A model generated the notes under the pieces. The model ran no database searches and was not told the DNA's origin. It saw only the letters and a list, made by a program, of their open reading frames with translations. DNA of 64,000 bases, from contig JAQMRL010000008.1 of assembly GCA_035578175.1 (NCBI GenBank), positions 90,748,541-90,812,540 on the forward strand, written 5' to 3'. Made by a program: the position numbers and the translations under genes. The stretch comes from Catonia carolina. Its lineage: Eukaryota > Arthropoda > Insecta > Hemiptera > Achilidae. The number at the start of each line of letters is the position of its first letter. Positions within the stretch are counted from its first letter, which is position 1. Of this stretch, positions 23,047 to 36,180 are shown piece by piece.

Positions 23047-23725
23047 CGGTCATTTAAATTTTTTCTTTGTTAAAATATTGGTTTTTATAATTTAATAATT
23101 AAGTTAAGTGTCAAATTAAATGCTATGTGTGTGTACAAAGATGTTCCTGGGTCCGTACGTAAAATTGATTATTGAAACCGAAGCGGTATGTCGATGTCGG
23201 AATCTTTGGTGGACCCTAAAACTGTATTTTATTAGTCTTCACTGGTTTAAATGTAGCTTTATAAACTAAAATCTTGCTGTTCAGCGATATTTTTGCATTT
23301 TGTACATTTAACCGGAAGTGCTGTTTAAATGTTATGCTAAAATAATTTTCCTCTTTTTAAAAATAAAATGGACCTACCAGCAGCGGTGTATTGAGTCTTA
23401 CACGTGACGAATGTATAACAAAGGACGGAGTATAATCGTTAAATATTTATCAAATTTAATTGATTTAAAAGATTTAAGAGAGTGTACGTGATTGGCCAAA
23501 TTTAAATAAAACAATTTCAGTGAAGGTTACTGGGGAGACACTAGTTTTGGATTAGACGCGTAGACTGTGTGATCAACCGGTGAACTGGTAGGTTTAGGGT
23601 CAACCGCGAAACGTGAAAATATGTAAAGTGTGTTGAACTTAATGTCAAAAAATTTAGTAATCTTACAATAATAAAAAAGTAAATAATACAACTTTGTTAA
23701 TAATTTATCATCATAAAGTTTCATA
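23047..23725. other. Unassigned stretch
   Basis: No recognisable gene. A 99-codon minus frame at 23527-23826 overlaps repeat B copy 2 and looks like chance. Confidence 0.45.
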
Positions 23726-24112
23726 CTGCCCATAACAGACAGGTGGAGTGTCGAATTGTTTACACTCAGTCTGTTCGTTGAAGAGCTAAAATAAATAAAT
23801 CTGTGTCTTATCACATGGTCAGCCAATTAAATGATTGAATCATTTAAGAAGAGGTAGAGGTGTAAAAGACACTAATCAGAGTTATCTCCTCTGAAAGTAA
23901 TGAATTTCATTATACAGCCAGACCCTGTGGTGAATGAACTGAAGGTGTCATTTGCAGAGTGGAAAATGTGTGCTTTTCAGAGAGCCCAGCATGCTGATAA
24001 GCGTATTTTCTACTCAGTGAGGAAGGCAAAGGTAAACGGCCTTACTCCTCGTTTTACTTAGTAAAACCTCTACAGGTTCAAACCAGCCTTTCGGCTGATG
24101 ACCTAAACCACA
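23726..24112 (+). repeat. Interspersed repeat family B, copy 2
   Basis: Well-preserved copy running from GCCCATAACAGACAGGTGG to GGCTGATGACCTAAAC. It carries an intact short frame of about 56 codons starting MNFIIQPDPVVNEL at about 23900. The same start peptide occurs in copies 1 and 7. The tail has the B-box-like GGTTCAAACC just before CTTTCGGCTGATG. Confidence 0.75.
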
Positions 24113-25509
24113 AAGTTTAAAGATAAATTAACATCATAATACAGATAGAAGACAACATCGTTACGTCTGAGGTACCATCTTCGCCAAAGCAACGTCACCA
24201 AAATAGGACAATATCAGGATACACTTCATCAAAAAGTCATGACAAGGTAATAATATTTATTGTAAACGGTACCATAAAATTGTAAATTTAAGAGTCATTA
24301 TAATGTAATTTCATTGAGTTCAATTAGAGCTTTTAAAATTTGTTTAACTCCATTTTTTATATTTCATTACAATAAATTAGAATCATAAGTATCATATATT
24401 TTTTATTTTATTTAAAAATAAAACCTTCTCAAGTTAAGCTATTTTTCCAGAATCTACGGCTGATGAATAAAGATCCTGAAAGTAAATTCTTAATTACATG
24501 TTTTTGTTTTATTTGTTTTTATATAGAAATATTTTAATTTACTCAGTTACTACAAAAATGTGGTAATCCATGATGTGGGGAAGAAATACAACACAGTATT
24601 AAACAAATACAATGTAACATTATTTTAAAATATGAAAGTTTGTGAAGGAGAAATAAAAAAATAATGTCAGAACGTGATTAGAAAGTCAGTTAATCTCAGA
24701 TGAAATCTAATAAAAATAAAATAAATCTACAATAAAAGAAACTTACGAGGGGAAAAGAAACAAGTATAAAATTCTAACTTTTTGAAGTTTTTTTAAAAAA
24801 GGAAAAATGGTTACAACTAGAAATAGTATTTTAGATTCTGACTAGTGTTTGCAGTCTAATGGGTTAGTGCAACTACCGTATTGAGAAAATGTCAAGAGTT
24901 AAACTTTCTCAAAACTACAAGCTAGAAACTTAAAGAGGACTTCCTCAAGTAGTTGAGGGAATATTGGAGTCTACAAGTGATTACTACGAACCCGTTAAGT
25001 AACTTGGATTTACTTAGTTGTAGAACTCACTTCAAAATTGTATTAACTTGTATTGGCAAATTACTGATCTACGTGAAGGTGTAAAAATTATTGGAATATA
25101 AACATACGTTTAATTTACATGTTCTAATAAGACGTAAAATAATATTTATTAACAACTCTTTGCTTTTTCTAATTTATTCAAAGTTTTTATGAATTGCTTC
25201 AGTGATTATTACTATGGGTGCTGAAACAGTAAAAAATTGATTTTAATGAGTTACGTTTCTTAGAACTAAACGGGTGATCAAACCTATTTCTTTGCGGTCT
25301 AGTTCGGCTTCACCGAAATTTTTTCACTACTTCTTCAAAATTATAGCATAACATTGCTGAGAATTTATTTTAGTTTCAAACAAAAATCATAACTATGGCG
25401 TAATTTTGAAAATTGTCTTTATTAATCTGATTATAATGAAAAAAGACATCATCACTGAATTCAAAAAGGTAACGATGAAATCGAACTATTTCAGCATTCT
25501 AAGAATTAA
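24113..25509. other. Unassigned AT-rich stretch
   Basis: No gene or repeat recognised. Confidence 0.45.
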
Positions 25510-25872
25510 AAAAAATTTGTCTTTAATTTTTATTACGGTATTGTACATTTACCTGCACAATTTCCGTATTCGAGTAAAGATATTTAAATGGCGGTGGGAG
25601 TTTTACTTTAAGGAGAAGAGGTATCTAATGGTAGCTAACATTTTCGTTCAGAACTACGAGTGTTGTCCGTTATTCAGACCAAGAAATCTTTACTCCATTT
25701 TCGCTTTAGACGTCGAACAGTTGGGAAGTTCCTTTTAGTTAGATCACGGGCTAATTGGTTTAGATGATCATCTAGTCGTTCGTGAAATTTACTATAGACA
25801 GTTAATTCCTTTGCCGTCGGAATTTTCAATCCGTCGTGGAGAATTTTATTGCTTACTTTAAGCATTTAAATA
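25510..25872 (-). pseudogene. Jockey-like LINE C-terminus and 3' UTR
   Basis: The minus frame 25865-25674 reads LKIPTAKELTV, FHERLDDHLNQLARDL and RRLKRKWSKDFLV, then stops. It is closely related to 8808-8990, and the following 3' UTR (ACCTCTTCTCCTTAAAGT) is shared too. It is strongly 5'-truncated: only the last ~60 residues remain. The peptide frame itself is uninterrupted, so this is one of the younger jockey fragments here. Confidence 0.8.
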
Positions 25873-26459
25873 CAAACTAATTCATTAATTCCTTATTCAT
25901 ATCAGGAATTAATAGGTATTGTATTTGCAATTTATTGTATATTGTATTTAGAAATTAATAACATATGCCGAAATATTTATGATTTTGAATAAAAAGTAAA
26001 TAAATTGGTAATAAAGAATAGTTGAATCTAACAACAATTCATTCAAATCTAAATCAAAACTAAATTTGACAAAGAAATATACATACGCTTCCTTAGTTAC
26101 ATGCTGTCACGTTTCAGTACTCATTCTCTCTGAGTTATCATCTCCCCCACTCCAATATGAATCTACCATAGTACCTGCCCAGTAACTAAGCGAAGATTAA
26201 ATTGACTAGTAGTAATCCTAATTAAAATGAGTCTCTGACGTTAAAAGGAATTTATGACCATTACTTACAACACACAATGTTGGGTTCCATTATTACGGAT
26301 ATTGTAAGACAATTCCATATCTATTAAACAAAATTTCAAAATCCTTCGTGACATGCTTACTTCACAACTGGCATTGGTTCTATTATGAAGAACACTCTTC
26401 CGAAAATTTTAAATCGGCGAATCTTCTTTTATTGGTCACATTTTTAAGGATTTACCTAC
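25873..26459. other. Unassigned stretch
   Basis: AT-rich, no features supported. Confidence 0.45.
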
Positions 26460-26990
26460 AAAAAAGTCAACAAAATGCCCATAATTATCAATGGCAATGC
26501 AGTACGTTTTGTTAACAGAGCACAGTATTTTGGGAAGACGCTGGATGCAAAGCTGAGGTGGAAGGAACACGTTAAGAAGAAAAAGGAAGAATTAAGTATA
26601 GTAAAATGTATTGGCTGCCCGGTAGGACCTCTGAATTATCATTCTTTAATAAATTTCTTCTATACAAGCTAAAATCGGTATGGACTTATGGTCTGCACAA
26701 AAGCAAGCAACAGAAATGGTATCCAAAGGTTCCAAAACAGAGTGCTCAGAAACATTGTAAACGCTCCTTGGTATGCCCCAACAGCAAAATCCATCGTTAC
26801 ATCCTAATTAATAAAATAGCAGAAGTGTTTAAGTGTACCGAGAAACACGAAGATCGTCTTCACGATCACGTCAACGTTGAAGCACTGCAAGTGTTGGATA
26901 GTAGTGTAATAGTTAGGCGACTAAAATAACTAAGCGTGTACATTTAGTATTGTAAGGAAAAGACTGATAAAAGTACTGTTAAAATATAAA
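26460..26990 (+). pseudogene. Jockey-like LINE RT C-terminal relic
   Basis: Frames at 26475-26672 and 26606-26929 together show QYFGKTLDAKLRWKEHVKKK, then YKLKSVWTYGLH and RYILINKIAEVF, ending IVRRLK. This is the jockey order YLG-LD..L.WK, WTYG, C-terminal RRLK. A frameshift lies near 26610-26670. The N-terminal two thirds, including the catalytic Asp pair, are absent. Confidence 0.75.
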
Positions 26991-28800
26991 TAAATAAGAG
27001 TAAATTACATTTAAGTCATGAACATAATATAAGAATTAAAACCAATGATTAGCTATAATTAATATTAAGCTATTTTTAAGTTATACGTATAGTAATACGT
27101 AATATATATAGTTAGGCAAGTTACTTAATTAATGTTTAAAATTAACAATAGGTAAAGTTAGAGATTTAAGAAATTTATACGTTTGTGGAACACTGTGTAA
27201 GTGTCATAAGAAAATAAAAGCTGGCATCAGTGGGTGACTGCAAAGTCATATCCAGGGCGTGGCATAATATCGCTACAGAAAGCAGAACTGTTCGTTAGTT
27301 TTAGTTAAGTAACTAGCTGCAGTAAAAAAAACGTTTGTTGGGAAAGACTATCTAACAAACTGTTATTCACATTCATATGTCATATAGTTACGGTTTTTCA
27401 TTAGTAACTTCATAAATTGACAACCACTGTGATAGAGTTTTGGTTTATTTTCTGAGTTAAAGACTCAAACTGAGTAAGTGAATCCAGTGGCGTTTTATTC
27501 ATTTGGTCACCTAACCGAATTTCAGAAGTAATATTGTCTTCCTTTTCGTGATTTCCTTTTCACGTAATTCATGTAAAGAGTTGATATTTATAAAATACGC
27601 TAATATTTGAATTCAAGCAAACTAGATTATTCAAGAATAATTAATTGCATTATTATGCATTACAATGTTTGAGATTATTCAAACTTTGAATATATATACA
27701 TAAATAGAGGTAGCTACTTTTGTTTTGTCTATTATTTTCAGTAAATATATTATCACTCTATAATATGAACAGAATATCAAAGAAACCTGGATCAACTACG
27801 TACTGTATAAAAGTACAGTGGAAAATGAAAAAAAAATAGAAATAGAAAATTCAACTAAACTTCATAGCAAAGGAAATATTATATTAAGGATATAAATTAC
27901 GTTAAACATTATTTCTGGAAAGAGTTTTGAAAAGGTGTTAAAGCACATTGAGAAGGGATGATAATGAATAGCCTGGAGTGTCCATGGTCTCTTAGTCAAG
28001 GAAGGAAGGATGGGAAAGCTGGACTAGGAGTTTCTAGAGACAGTGACATATGGTTTCTCGGGAATAGAAGCATCTCCCTAATCCATTCTATTGACCTCAT
28101 CCTCCATTATCAAATTTAACCACACATACGGACGGCCTGTGTGTTTTATTCATGAATTAACATATTATATTCAACAAACTTAAAACAGTATTTTTATAAA
28201 ACAAAATCAAATATATTTTTATGTATTTTAAATTTTATAACGCATATGTTTTGTAAGTTGATCGAAAGTTATGAAAAATTAAATTTAAATATAATTAAGA
28301 ACGATATCAAAATATTCCAAAATCACATTACATGATTTATTAACAATTACTCCTGCGCTCAGCGCTAGATTATTGATAACCTCTGAAGAGTTACATTAAA
28401 ATAGGGTTCGTTAGTAATAATTTAAAACATGAATACTATACAAACGCAACGTTTTACTTTTTGGGATAAGATAAACAAACAAAACATAGTAAGTATGAAA
28501 CCGGAGTGGATTACAGTGCTGTAAAATATACACCTTACTTCAGTCTACGTAATGAATCCTATACAAGGAAAAGCTATTCGTATATTCAGTTCATAATATT
28601 GGTACAGGTAGTTGATACATAAAGATAAATATTATAAAATGAACAAATAAGTGCGTACGTAAGAAGGCTGTAACTATAATGTTAAATTAAGTTTGACAGC
28701 CTACAATCTACAACGTACTACCTTGTATAAATTTTCAACTTTGCACAACTAGTAGATGCAAAAATATATTTGCAGCATATCGCATTGTTTTACCATTTTT
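26991..28800. other. Unassigned AT-rich stretch
   Basis: No gene found. A patch with more balanced composition at about 27950-28150 has no open frame and no recognised repeat. Confidence 0.45.
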
Positions 28801-29560
28801 ACCAGAACACTATTCATTAACAGGAGCCAAACGTTTAAATGTCATTATTTTCATAAAATTGGTGTTTAAAAATAATAGATTACATTTTAACAATAATTTA
28901 ATAGATGAAAAAAGTCTGTTGACTTGTAAACTTTTAAATTTTAAAACATGTTTGCAAAGTACAATAGGAAATAAAATTTATAAAGATGTGTTAACAGCTG
29001 TTCGCAACAGTTTAGATTGAATACGTTGTTTAGCTAAAACTGAGGGTTTAGCTAAATCATAAATCTGGCATCTTACAGCCACACTGGTTTGAGTAAGGAT
29101 TTATAAAGAAGTACTTACAGATGAGGGGGTAATTTTGATTTTCCGGACACAAGTCTGTTCATCTATTGGCGTCTAATACCTAAATCTTTGCGTCTTATGC
29201 TGACATCTTCGTTCCTTATAAGCCTTCTGTCCATATGGAGTCCAAGATAGCAAATTTCGTTAGTTTGTATTATAGAGGAATTAAATATAAATATATCTGG
29301 GCAGGTTTGTTGTCTCAGGGTAGAAGTAAAACTGGATTTATTATATCGGAATTAATTTTAATTCTTCACTTAGAAAACCATGATTTTAAGATAGTTAGAA
29401 GGCTAAAGAAAGTATTACTGTGTCGTTGACAAACAAAACTAAAAGTGTGTGACCAGATGTAGAATTGTTAGCGTTAACGGTGTGAATATTGAACTATAAC
29501 GGTAAGAGAATAGATATTTGTGGAACTCCGGCTTTATAAATTTCAAGACTTATCGTTCAA
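28801..29560 (-). pseudogene. Jockey-like LINE RT core relic
   Basis: On the minus strand an AGVPQ.S.L.P..FNI pattern can be read (about 29545-29490), then FVNDTV in place of the catalytic FADDT. Further on come YLGLHMDRRL and SIRRKDLGIRRQ (about 29220-29130). The order matches jockey RT, from the PQGSVLGP region through the catalytic box to the YLG motif. Replacement of the first catalytic Asp by Asn and many stops show it is dead. It is older than the 25.5 kb fragment. Confidence 0.65.
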
Positions 29561-30339
29561 AGCCAACAGAAACAGAGACGCACCGATAGGAAAGAAATTG
29601 TTTTAAAAATCAAGTAATAAGTAGAGGGAAGAAATCAAATTAAATAGCAGTGGCACAGAATTATATAATAGATATTGAAAATAATTATGTAATAACTTAT
29701 TTTTAAAGGATCAACGGCCGAATAAATAAATAAAGATACACAAGCCGAATTTCAGAATTTGTAGTTCTTGTGGAAGGAGTAGAAATATTATCTATTTCTT
29801 TAGATTTTTTACGTCGGTTTTACCCCTTAAATGCATTCGGTTGAAACGTACTTTAGTTTCTTCAACGCCTAAGAAAGCCTTTTTTTCAAATTCAGCTCTT
29901 TAGATAATCAGAAAAGAGAATTACTCACCAAATGGATTAGTGAGTCAGTCAGTCAGTCAGTGAGGTCTCATTTACATATATATATAGAGCTGTATGAAAC
30001 ATGATCTATAAGTTATATCGTGCGTCATGCAACATAAATTAATTATTATGCGTCATCATAGAGACTGGGCAATAGGTGGTTTATATGTTTAATTTAATCA
30101 ACAGGAATTGCATTCAGGATAGGCTTAGTTAAGGAGAACACACACCGAAGGGGTTGCATTGCATATATATTTCCAGGAAAAGGGTTGCATTAGATTAGCA
30201 TTCGAGAAAGAGGTCTGCCTATAACCAAATGTTATACTAAGTTACAATTCTACTTCCCGCTATTTTTAATGCTTGGCGTTGTCGTAAAAACCAGAAGTTG
30301 GTGCAGGACTACGCTACAAAAATTGGCGAAGTATTGTCG
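29561..30339. other. Unassigned stretch with a short tandem repeat
   Basis: AT-rich. It includes (GTCA)n-like repeats at about 29941-29965. Confidence 0.5.
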
Positions 30340-30822
30340 TAGTATATTAAATTGGTATTCACCTTTGAAGATCTAGAAAACAAAACCGAACAGCTGAGAC
30401 TAGTAAAAGATAAAAATATTAGATTACAAAGAGAAGTAGATAAAAGAGGACGCAGGAAAGTGATCTTTTCAGAAGCAGAAAGGGAAAGAAGATCAGCCAG
30501 AATGAAAGAATACTGGAAGAAAATCAAAGAAAAGAACTAAAAGAGAGTCCCCAAATATTGATTTAAGTGATCCACTGCGGTCTCAAAAGAAAAAAAAGAC
30601 ACAATCAAAAATTTGAAACAAACGGCTTGGGGCCACGTTTGTGGATTTCAAGAAGGCCTATGACTGCATTCCTCGAAGCCTTCTGTTAAACATTCTTAAG
30701 GAATTTAGATTACATCCAAAATTAGTCAATTTAGTTGGAATGGCCATCGCCAACACGAAAGCGAAAGTTAAATTCAGAGGCGAACTCTCAGAAGAATTCC
30801 AAATTAAAACGGGTTTTAATTG
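30340..30822 (+). pseudogene. LINE polyprotein fragments
   Basis: Two pieces. 30352-30540 encodes a very basic helix-like tail with IFSEAERERRSARMKEYWKK, resembling the TEERK...MK.F end at 3420-4165. 30641-30823 encodes an RT palm fragment, VDFKKAYDCIPRSLLLNIL, which includes the motif A aspartate, followed by VKFRGELSEEFQIKTGF. The second piece lacks the downstream RQGD box. The order (C-terminal-like piece upstream of the palm piece) implies two separate fragments or a rearrangement. Confidence 0.65.
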
Positions 30823-30925
30823 ATTAAAATTAAAATTAAAACTTTAAAAATTTTAAAATTAAAATTTTTAACATTAAAAATTTTAAAATTAAAATTTTTA
30901 AGATTAAAAATAAAATCAATTCAAA
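30823..30925. repeat. AT-rich TTAAAA/AAATT simple repeat
   Basis: Degenerate repetition of TTAAAATT words. It interrupts the RT fragment exactly after IKTGF. Confidence 0.85.
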
Positions 30926-31978
30926 TTAAAACGGTCCACCCTGGGGATAACGTACAACGTGATTCTAAGACGAGAAGATGGACCAATTCTCAATAACCCA
31001 AAACTTAAATTGCAATTAATAACCAGAAAAGTTCGACAAAATAATACAACTGACGAGCATAAGAGGGTCAGATCTGAGAATATGCAGAAGATGTGGGATA
31101 GAAGAAAACGAGTCAAACGATTCACTAAAAATTGAAAGTTGATTATATAATTCTCCAATTAGGGATTAAAAAATAAAACAAAGACAAACAAAATTGACTA
31201 AAATATTGATCAGTTAACTCCTGTGAAATCATTATGTAGTTAGTAATTTGTATTTCAATTTATTTTAAATAGTAGAAAAACAATTAAGTAAATTAGAAAA
31301 GGTAACTAAGTAAGTACTTATACAAACAGAACTAATAAAAATAATTATAGCGTTCAGTAGTTTCATGTTTCGTAGTCATAAATTCACAATAAAGAGTCTC
31401 TAATTTCAATACCGAAAGCAAATATGGGTTGGATAAAACAGACAATGCTGTAAATAGGGTAGAGTCATCATTCAGAATTCTAATGCAGTCTTTGTTTGAA
31501 TAACACAATAGTAATAATAATAATTTGTCGCTTCAATCATCTTTGGACACAGAATGGCGAAATTACAATGTTAAGTCATGCAACCATAATCAGCGAACGC
31601 TCTACAAACTCGGTCATTTTAAAGTAATACTAACAATAATATTTAATCCTAAAATTAATGTCAGTATTACCGGATTAAGGTACGAGCATAAACGAATTCT
31701 ATAACAAATAGTGTAATTAGTTTTGAACAATCTGTTCCGTTTAATAATCAGTTTTATAGTTTTAATAATAAAGTACGAGATAAAATTCATAATGGTTTGG
31801 GATTAATGAAACTAAAATAATAACATCATGTTTTTTTAGTTTAAAAAGAATCAATTAGTTTTTCATTTTGTTAATTAATTTTTGTTATTTTCAATAACGT
31901 AATATTATTTCGTTAAAGTTATACTAAACGGTAAGGTAAACCAGGATAAAGTTTACAATTATCATCAATCAGTACATT
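30926..31978. other. Unassigned stretch
   Basis: 30926-31150 has a coding-like composition (GGTCCACCCTGGGGATAACG onward), possibly more LINE sequence, but no motif is clear. The rest is AT-rich. Confidence 0.4.
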
Positions 31979-32106
31979 TTTTCCTTTCTCTTGGCCTGTA
32001 TCAATATGTAGGGAAGGAAAGTTTTCATGTCGAATTTTCGAAATCGAGTTTTCACCGGATATACACATTTTCAGCCCACCTAAATCCAAACATATGTTTT
32101 TAGCGA

Positions 32107-32108
<2 letters not shown>

Positions 32109-32190
<82 letters not shown>

Positions 32191-32200
32191 CGTGTGTGTG
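32109..32200. repeat. (GT)n microsatellite inside H4
   Basis: About 92 bases with GCGT interruptions at the right end. Confidence 0.95.
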
Positions 32201-32895
32201 AACTAAATATCTCGAGAACGGACATTGTACGAAGCTGAAACTTTTAACTTACGTACCACAAGAGAACGCGACAAATATTTTCCTTAAAATCGGTCAACTG
32301 AAAGTAGTAGTTTATTCGTGTCATTTTTCACTTTTTTGCGATTTTCTCAAAAACGGCTCCTACGATTTTTTTAAATCGCTTTATTTTCTATATTTTTATG
32401 CTGTACAAGATAGTGTAAGCGCCATGTGTGATGAAATTCTTGGGGAGGCTGTGCTCTCGTAGAAAAAATTGCTTTCTTTTTAAGATAGCGCCCTTAATAT
32501 GCATTTTACGGCAAAAAATATCAATAAAAGTTGAAGAACATTTAAAAACCTACAACTTTTATTTTTAATATTTTGTACATCATGTAGTTCAACAACAAAT
32601 AGTGATTTTGTTTTACTTTTTCATGAATCTCGATAAAAGAATTGAATTTTTTAAGATTGCGGCCTTAGTATGCATTTTACGACAAAGTGTAAAAACTAAA
32701 GCTATATATAGAAAATTAAAACATCTACAACTTTTATTCCAAGCATTTTCTTCTACAGAGCCCAGTTAAGCGTCAATTAGTGATTTCCCATATTTTTAAG
32801 TCAAACGGAGGTTGATTTTCATTTTGTATCATTCACTTATAATTAAAATTAGTTTATTTTTTCATTTTACATTGTTTGTTCATGACTAAATATAG

Positions 32896-33085
32896 AAAGA
32901 GAAAGACATACACACAGGGTCTATGCGCTCATACAAGATAAACCGCGAAGCCTCAAGTGTAGAAGTACACAGACACGATCCAGTGCTTACTGCAGCCAAT
33001 CAAATTAAATTAACATTGTATTTAATTACATTGGTTTGAACTGAGGGCTCTGCCCGATTTGACACCCGGTAACTTCGAACTCCCT
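32896..33085 (-). mobile_element. 190 bp insertion with 13 bp target duplication
   Basis: TGACTAAATATAG occurs at 32883-32895 and again at 33086-33098, exactly flanking 190 bases unlike the H family. On the minus strand the insert begins AGGGAGTTCGAAGTTACCGG and has a B-box-like AGTTCAAACC. The length, long target duplication and B-box-like word suggest a SINE. No second copy is seen here and a clear A box is missing. Confidence 0.7.
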
Positions 33086-33160
33086 TGACTAAATATAGTT
33101 TATATGGTTAATAATCGACATTGGCAAAAGAAAGTTGTGTGAGCGTGTCACACCAGATTT

Positions 33161-33954
33161 TTTTACACTTTTGATCATTCATTCATATTCTAGTACGAGT
33201 ATATGGGTACAAGTATGTATATGAAAATATAGTTTTTCTAAAACATTAGGAACATTTTCTTAAAATATTTTGAGTTAATTTTGCTGAAAAGTTTACAATA
33301 CTTAAAAAATATGAATTAATTATCTTCGGATCTGCGTAGTCAGTCAGCTGATAGGAAATTACAATTAATTTTTCAGTGGCAGAGAATGAAAGAACAACTT
33401 TGTATTGTACCACGGTGAAATTGGGTGATTGTCAATAATGTAAAATTCATGATAACAAAGTAAACGCTAAAAAATCAATTCATTATTTTCAATATAAACC
33501 TTTGTAGAAAAAATTATTTTATTGTTCAATTTTTTATTACACCATTTTCTCAAAATGTATTTCCGAATTTATGACAAAATCAATTACAACATAAATAACA
33601 AAGAAAGAACCTTATGGGGTAAAGGGCAAAATAAAAAAAGGATAATAAACTACTTCAGGCAAGAAAGCACTAAAATGGAAAATAAAGTGTGAACGTACGA
33701 GTAAGTAATGTCTAACGTTCAAATGGCATAAAACAACGCGCGTTTTAACTGCAACTTATGTAAGGAACAACATACTTATTACAGTTAACTTTGGAGTTAC
33801 TGTATAATACGCAGCTAATAAAGTATACTTAAAAGTGTTTTGCAACACTAAATTTTCAAATTTTTTTTAGTAAAACTGGGTAAAAGTAAAGTATGTAGAA
33901 TAAATTTTTAGAAATAGTAACGTACATAATTTGCAGTTTTCAATAAAATTAATT
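33161..33954. other. Unassigned AT-rich spacer between H4 and H5
   Basis: No gene or repeat recognised. Confidence 0.45.
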
Positions 33955-33956
33955 TT

Positions 33957-34087
33957 ACTTTCTCTTGCCTATATGAATATTTAGGAAGAAAAGTATTGTT
34001 TTCATGTCGATTTTTCAAAATCAAGTTTTCACCGGATCTACACGTTTTCAGACCCCCAGAATCGGAAAAACATGTTTTTAGCGATTG

Positions 34088-34160
<73 letters not shown>

Positions 34161-34161
34161 C

Positions 34162-34197
<36 letters not shown>

Positions 34198-34253
34198 GTG
34201 TGTGTGCGTGTGCGCGTGCGTGTGCGTGTGCGTGCGTGTGTGCGTATATATGT

Positions 34254-34326
<73 letters not shown>

Positions 34327-34561
34327 TGTGCGTGTGTGTGAACAAAATATTTCAAGAACGAAACATCGTACGAACTTGAAACTTAAGTAAGGTACTACTA
34401 CCGAACCCGACACGAGCATTTTCATCAAAATAGGTCAACCGGAAGTAGTAGTTTATTCGTGTCAATTTTCACTTTTTTGCGATTTTCTCAAAAATGGGTC
34501 CTAAGATTTTTTTTAAAATCGCCTGGTTTACTAAACTTCTTATACTATCTTCACAAGATAG
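33957..34561 (+). mobile_element. Helentron/HINE-like element, copy H5 (3' truncated)
   Basis: It begins ACTTTCTCTTGCC and follows the family to CAAGATAGGG near 34560, where a tRNA-like sequence takes over. The GT tract is the longest in the window (about 250 bases), with GCGCGC and TATATA interruptions. The 3' half, inverted repeat and hairpin are missing. Confidence 0.65.
34090..34340. repeat. Long (GT)n/(GCGT)n microsatellite inside H5
   Basis: About 250 bases of alternating purine-pyrimidine sequence. All overlapping open frames of Cys-Val or His-Thr repeats are artefacts of it. Such tracts can adopt Z-DNA. Confidence 0.95.
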
Positions 34562-34700
34562 GGCCTCCGCGTGGTAGGCTAGCGCGCTACCACTAGCTAC
34601 GGATGGGCTACGAAATCTTATTTTGATTTTTTTATAACTATAATTAAAAACAATTATAAAATAAATATACACGGGTGAACCCAGGCGGGCAGCTAGCTGT
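34562..34700 (+). repeat. tRNA-like SINE fragment G
   Basis: GTGGTAGGCTAGCGCGCTAC is a D-arm-like stem at the truncated H5 edge. It is followed by an AT-rich body and ACGGGTGAACCCAGGCGGGC. A single copy only, so this is a tentative tRNA-derived SINE. Confidence 0.35.
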
Positions 34701-34761
34701 GTGCAAATGAATTCCTATTTAAACCTCTTGCATAAGATTTGATTCACTTTATGTTTGCATT

Positions 34762-35147
34762 TCCTATAACAGGCAAGTGAAGCGTTAAATTTTTTGGACT
34801 CGATCTGCTAGTTCCAGGGGTACAAAAAATAGTTCTGTTTCTTATTACATGGTCAGCAAGTTATATGATTGAATCAACAAGAACGGAAGAAGCAGAGATG
34901 TAAAAGACACTAGTCAGAGTTATCTCCTCCGAGAGTAATGAATTTCATTATACAGCCAGGCCCTGTGATCAATGAAGTGAAGGTATTATTTGCAGGGTGA
35001 AAAGTAAATGCTTTTCAGAGGGCCTGGCATGCTGATAAGCATACTTTTACACTCAGTGACGAAGCAATTATAAACCACCTCACTCATCGTTTTACTTATT
35101 GAAACCTCTAGAGGTTCAAACTAGGCTTTCGGCTGTTGACGTAAACT
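34762..35147 (+). repeat. Interspersed repeat family B, copy 3
   Basis: Full length, from CCTATAACAGGCAAGTG to CTTTCGGCTGTTGACGTAAAC. The internal MNFIIQPGPVINEV frame is interrupted by TGA at a Trp position, so it does not encode the full short peptide. Confidence 0.7.
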
Positions 35148-36180
35148 ACAAAAACATGTTTATATATGTATTTCTGGATTCTTATGTTTTTAAATTAATC
35201 TGGGAGCGTATTTATATAAAACAAAAACAATAGACTTTAATCCACTGAGTTTGAAGACCAATCGGGCAATGAACCGATCATTACATTATCTGTTGAATAA
35301 TCTTATCTATTGAATCTTGAATACAATGATAATGTAATCGAAATACATTCAAGATTAATGTGATGTAATGAAACGTTAATTCCCTAGCAAAGGCAAATCC
35401 AATATTGGTAATAATATAATGCACAGAAATGCATTAATATAATATAATATTAATAATTATCCATAGTTCAGATTATTATCATATTAATTTCCTTAGATAT
35501 CAAAAACACCTAGAATTGGTGATGTAATATGTAATACTATTAATGATACATCACTACAATATGACAATTATTACTTTTCTACAAAGTTGTAAATCAAAAG
35601 TGAATATTGTAGTAAGAAATATAATTATTAAGATAACTAAAAGAACTTTTCTATGTACACTTTAAAAATTTCTTTTCCTCTACCTTCCAGTAACTTCAAA
35701 TTAATATGACTATTCCCAAGTAAGTCGTTTATGAGTCTTTCTTTCCGTATTCTTCAAAAAGGTTGGCGATCATCTTGCAATTATAATATTTTTGATGTTG
35801 CAACTCTAAATATTGCTTGAGTCCCAGCTCCGTGTAGTTGGAAGGAATGCAGTGCGTTGTTATAGTAGTGGGAAATGAATGAGTTAGTAGTGTTTCACAG
35901 CTGATGTATTTGTAGAGGTAAAGTGTACTAACTAAACTAAAAAAATATTATTATCATCCGGCGAATTAATTTAACAAATACCTACCGGGTTATAAACTTG
36001 GTCGAATTCATAATATTTAACTTACTAATTTATATCAAAATATGTAAATAAATAAATGTAATAAATACAAACAAATATTTTAAATACGGAAAGTTTTAAA
36101 ATGAATGTTTTGTATCAGAGTAATACAACAATCGTTCTCCCAGCATGCGTCACTCATTTATTACACCTCTCATGTAACTT
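35148..36180. other. Unassigned stretch
   Basis: AT-rich. AGCTCCGTGTAGTTG near 35828 recurs inverted near 36189-36203, perhaps LINE 3' end sequence, but this is not resolved. Confidence 0.4.

Larger units (their letters stand above)
31983..33160 (+). mobile_element. Helentron/HINE-like element, copy H4 with nested insertion
   Basis: A diverged full-length copy with start CTTTCTCTTGGCC and end GGCAAAAGAAAGT, then the hairpin and CACACCAGA. A GT tract lies at about 32109-32200. It is interrupted by a 190 bp insertion at 32896-33085. Divergence from H1/H3 indicates an older copy. Confidence 0.65.

Noticed and set aside
23527..23826. 99-codon minus-strand ORF
   Set aside because: It overlaps repeat B copy 2 in the antisense direction and is not conserved in other copies as a frame.
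33908..34428. Several long overlapping ORFs of Cys-Val or His-Thr repeats on both strands
   Set aside because: They are translations of the (GT)n tract in copy H5 and have no independent support. The same applies to 5388-5690 and 18367-18651.
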